DNA from: an uncultured Paracoccaceae bacterium
Lineage (GTDB): Bacteria; Pseudomonadota; Alphaproteobacteria; Rhodobacterales; Rhodobacteraceae
Direction: 5' to 3'
Length of the DNA stretch: 48,636 nt
Assembly (NCBI GenBank): GCA_938028765.1
Contig: CALIZF010000021.1
Coordinates: 1 to 48,636, forward strand
Shown here: positions 46,618 through 48,636 of the stretch, one piece after another
How positions within the stretch are numbered: the stretch's first letter is position 1
Layout of the letters: the number at the start of each line of letters is the position of its first letter
The notes under the pieces: model-generated
What the model was told of the DNA's origin: nothing
Seen by the model: the letters and a program-made list of their open reading frames with translations, nothing else
The model's database searches: none
Translations under genes and position numbers: made by a program

Positions 46618-48612
46618 ATGGATCAGTATACCCTCAACCTGATCGTGGTGGGCGCGACCTTCGCCCTCTACATCGGCATCGCCATCTGGGCGCGGGCGGG
46701 CTCGACCTCGGAGTTCTATGCCGCGGGCCAGGGCGTTCCCCCGGTCATGAACGGCATGGCCACCGCGGCCGACTGGATGTCGGCGGCCTCGTTCATCTCG
46801 ATGGCCGGCCTCATCGCCTTCGGCGGTTACAACAACTCGACCTTCCTCATGGGATGGACCGGGGGCTATGTGCTTCTGGCGCTTCTGCTTGCGCCCTATC
46901 TGCGGAAGTTCGGCAAGTTCACCGTGCCCGACTTCATCGGCGACCGGTTCTATTCGAACTGGGCGCGGCAGACGGCCGTGGTCTGCCTCATCGTGATCTC
47001 GGTGACCTACGTCATCGGGCAAATGGTGGGCGTGGGCGTGACCTTCTCGCGCTTCCTCGAGGTGCAAGTCGATACCGGCCTCTACATCGGCTCGGCGGTG
47101 GTGTTCGCCTATGCGGTGTTCGGCGGCATGAAGGGCATCACCTACACCCAGGTGGCGCAGTATGTCGTCCTGATCATCGCCTACACGATCCCGGCGATCT
47201 TCATCTCGCTGCAGCTGACGGGCAACTTCCTGCCCCAGCTCGGCCTGATCGGGAGCTATGCGCCCGGCGGCGGCGAGGTGGCGTTCCTCGCCAAGCTCGA
47301 CCAGGTGGTGAGCGATCTCGGGTTCACCAAATACACCGCCGACAGCCCGAGCATGCTCAACATGTTCCTGCTCACGCTGTCGCTGATGATTGGCACGGCG
47401 GGCCTGCCGCACGTCATCATCCGCTTCTTCACCGTGCCGAAGGTGTCGGACGCGCGGATTTCGGCGGGCTGGGCACTGGTGTTCATCGCGCTTCTCTACA
47501 CCGTCGCGCCGGCCGTCGGCTCGATGGCGCGGCTGAACATCACCACCACCTTCTGGCCGGGTGCGATCCAGGGTCGGTTCTACGATGCCCCGCCGCTGTC
47601 GGTGGCCGACATCGAGACGCGCGAGGATCTTGCGTGGATCCGCAACTGGGCGAAGACGGGCCTCCTCAAGTTCGAGGACAAGAACGGCGACGGCCGCATC
47701 GCCTACTTCAACGACGCGCGGCTGCGCGCGCCGAATGCGAAGATCGCCGAAACGACAAAGGCCTTCGCCGACGCGCGCGCCGCGGCGGGGCTGCCCGAGG
47801 CGGACCTTGCCTCGCCCGAGGCGGTGCTGGTCAACGATGTCGAGGATGCGAACCTCAAGGCGCTGCAGACCGCGATGCTCGAGGCGATCGCGGCGCGCGA
47901 TGCCGTCACCTTCGGCGGCAAGACGGCGGGCGAACTGGGCCTGACGGCGAACGAGCTGGTCACCGTGAACAACGACATCATGGTGCTGGCGAACCCCGAG
48001 ATCGCCCGGCTGCCCGGCTGGGTCGTGGCGCTGGTCGCCGCGGGCGGTCTTGCCGCGGCGCTGTCCACCGCCGCGGGCCTGCTTCTGGCGATCTCGTCCG
48101 CGATCAGCCACGACCTGATCAAAGGCGCGATCAACCCGAAGCTGAGCGAGCGGGGCGAACTGCTGATCGCCCGGATCTCGATGGCGGGGGCGATCGTGCT
48201 GGCGACCTGGCTGGGGCTCAACCCGCCCGGGTTCGCGGCGCAGGTGGTGGCGCTGGCCTTCGGCCTCGCCGCGGCGACCATCTTCCCGGTGCTGATGATG
48301 GGCATCTTCTCGAAGCGCATCAACATGCCGGGGGCGGTCCTTGGGATGATCGTGGGCCTCGTCGCCACGGCGGGCTACATCTTCACCTATCTCGGCATGT
48401 TCTTCGTTCCCGGCACCAACCTGCTGCCCAACACGCCGGACAACTACCTGTTCGGGATCGCGCCGGCCTCGTTCGGTCCGGTGGGCGCGCTGCTGAACTT
48501 CATCACGGCCTATGTGGTGTCGGTGGTGACAAGCGCGCCGCCGCGGCATGTGCAGGAGCTGGTGGAATCGAGCCGCGTGCCGAAGGGCGCCGGGGCGGCC
48601 ATCGGCCACTGA
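46618..48612 (+). CDS. Sodium:solute symporter (VC_2705-like, probable acetate/monocarboxylate uptake)
   Basis: A 664-residue inner-membrane symporter of the SSS family. It begins MDQYTLNLIVVGATFALYIG and has GVPPVMNGMATAADWMSAAS, FIGDRFYSNWARQTAVVCL, GTAGLPHVIIRFFTVPKVSD (the SSS signature), and ALSTAAGLLLAISSAISHDL. A long hydrophilic insert (about residues 320-455) interrupts the membrane domain and carries DKNGDGRIAYFN (354-365), an EF-hand-like loop. The insert is known in this subfamily. The acs-adk context points to acetate as substrate, by analogy with ActP, not by direct evidence. Its stop is 24 bases from the window end, so downstream genes are not visible. Confidence 0.92.
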   Translation: MDQYTLNLIVVGATFALYIGIAIWARAGSTSEFYAAGQGVPPVMNGMATAADWMSAASFISMAGLIAFGGYNNSTFLMGWTGGYVLLALLLAPYLRKFGKFTVPDFIGDRFYSNWARQTAVVCLIVISVTYVIGQMVGVGVTFSRFLEVQVDTGLYIGSAVVFAYAVFGGMKGITYTQVAQYVVLIIAYTIPAIFISLQLTGNFLPQLGLIGSYAPGGGEVAFLAKLDQVVSDLGFTKYTADSPSMLNMFLLTLSLMIGTAGLPHVIIRFFTVPKVSDARISAGWALVFIALLYTVAPAVGSMARLNITTTFWPGAIQGRFYDAPPLSVADIETREDLAWIRNWAKTGLLKFEDKNGDGRIAYFNDARLRAPNAKIAETTKAFADARAAAGLPEADLASPEAVLVNDVEDANLKALQTAMLEAIAARDAVTFGGKTAGELGLTANELVTVNNDIMVLANPEIARLPGWVVALVAAGGLAAALSTAAGLLLAISSAISHDLIKGAINPKLSERGELLIARISMAGAIVLATWLGLNPPGFAAQVVALAFGLAAATIFPVLMMGIFSKRINMPGAVLGMIVGLVATAGYIFTYLGMFFVPGTNLLPNTPDNYLFGIAPASFGPVGALLNFITAYVVSVVTSAPPRHVQELVESSRVPKGAGAAIGH

Positions 48613-48636
48613 GGCAACGACGCCGGGGGGGGGCGC

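Noticed and set aside
46555-48609. 684-codon minus-strand frame antisense to the symporter
   Set aside because: Shadow of the plus-strand transporter, which has clear SSS motifs.

Overview
The window is a high-GC (roughly 70% by eye) chromosomal segment of an alphaproteobacterium, most likely a member of the Rhodobacteraceae. Pointers are the dnaA-dnaN-recF-(lysE)-gyrB order with rpsT, an enoyl-CoA hydratase, mutM and ubiE-ubiB beside it, the lgt-midA-pgeF operon, an hsp20-DUF1150 pair, a fused ATP sulfurylase/APS kinase, a class I lysyl-tRNA synthetase, GTG/ATGA stop-start overlaps, and two copies of an intergenic motif that I recall as common in Rhodobacterales. All calls come from reading the sequence; no database search was run.

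Layout. 1-473: end of an IS256-family insertion sequence abutting the 3' remnant of a cyclopropane-fatty-acid synthase gene. 494-808: small DUF4389 membrane protein. 1253-5173: glutamine-synthetase-like ligase, aldehyde dehydrogenase and iron alcohol dehydrogenase in one operon, a candidate gamma-glutamylation route for an amine or amino alcohol. 5658-7963: UDP-glucose dehydrogenase facing an SDR/RAM-domain pair. 8095-11605: ubiK divergent from lgt-midA-pgeF, then a 51-residue small protein. 11962-15447: lrp divergent from trxB, then the sulfate-activation fusion. 15538-16602: heat-shock pair with a clear RpoH-type promoter, divergent from a YdcH-like gene. 16665-20806: purEK, prs, an HCCA-isomerase-like protein and an alpha/beta hydrolase. 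20861-28620 (minus strand): gyrB, a frameshifted lysE-type gene, recF, dnaN, dnaA and rpsT, with a strong intrinsic terminator separating rpsT from dnaA. 28771-32981: enoyl-CoA hydratase, mutM (TTG start), ubiE, ubiB. 32989-38483: oligoendopeptidase F, TerB-like protein, lysK, CHAD protein, DUF4864 protein. 38654-40951: a 765-residue right-handed beta-helix protein with phage-tail-like features and a CtrA-like site upstream. 41006-43232: a HugZ/PNPOx-like protein divergent from a SulP transporter. 43612-48612: acetyl-CoA synthetase, adenylate kinase, DUF4212 small subunit and Na+/solute symporter, which reads as an acetate uptake and activation module with built-in AMP recycling.

Most of the window is core housekeeping. 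The parts most worth follow-up are the beta-helix protein (possible detached gene-transfer-agent or phage-type tail fibre), the ligase/dehydrogenase operon, the acs-adk-symporter module with an EF-hand-like loop in the symporter, the single-base frameshift in the lysE-type gene, and the IS-truncated cfa remnant.
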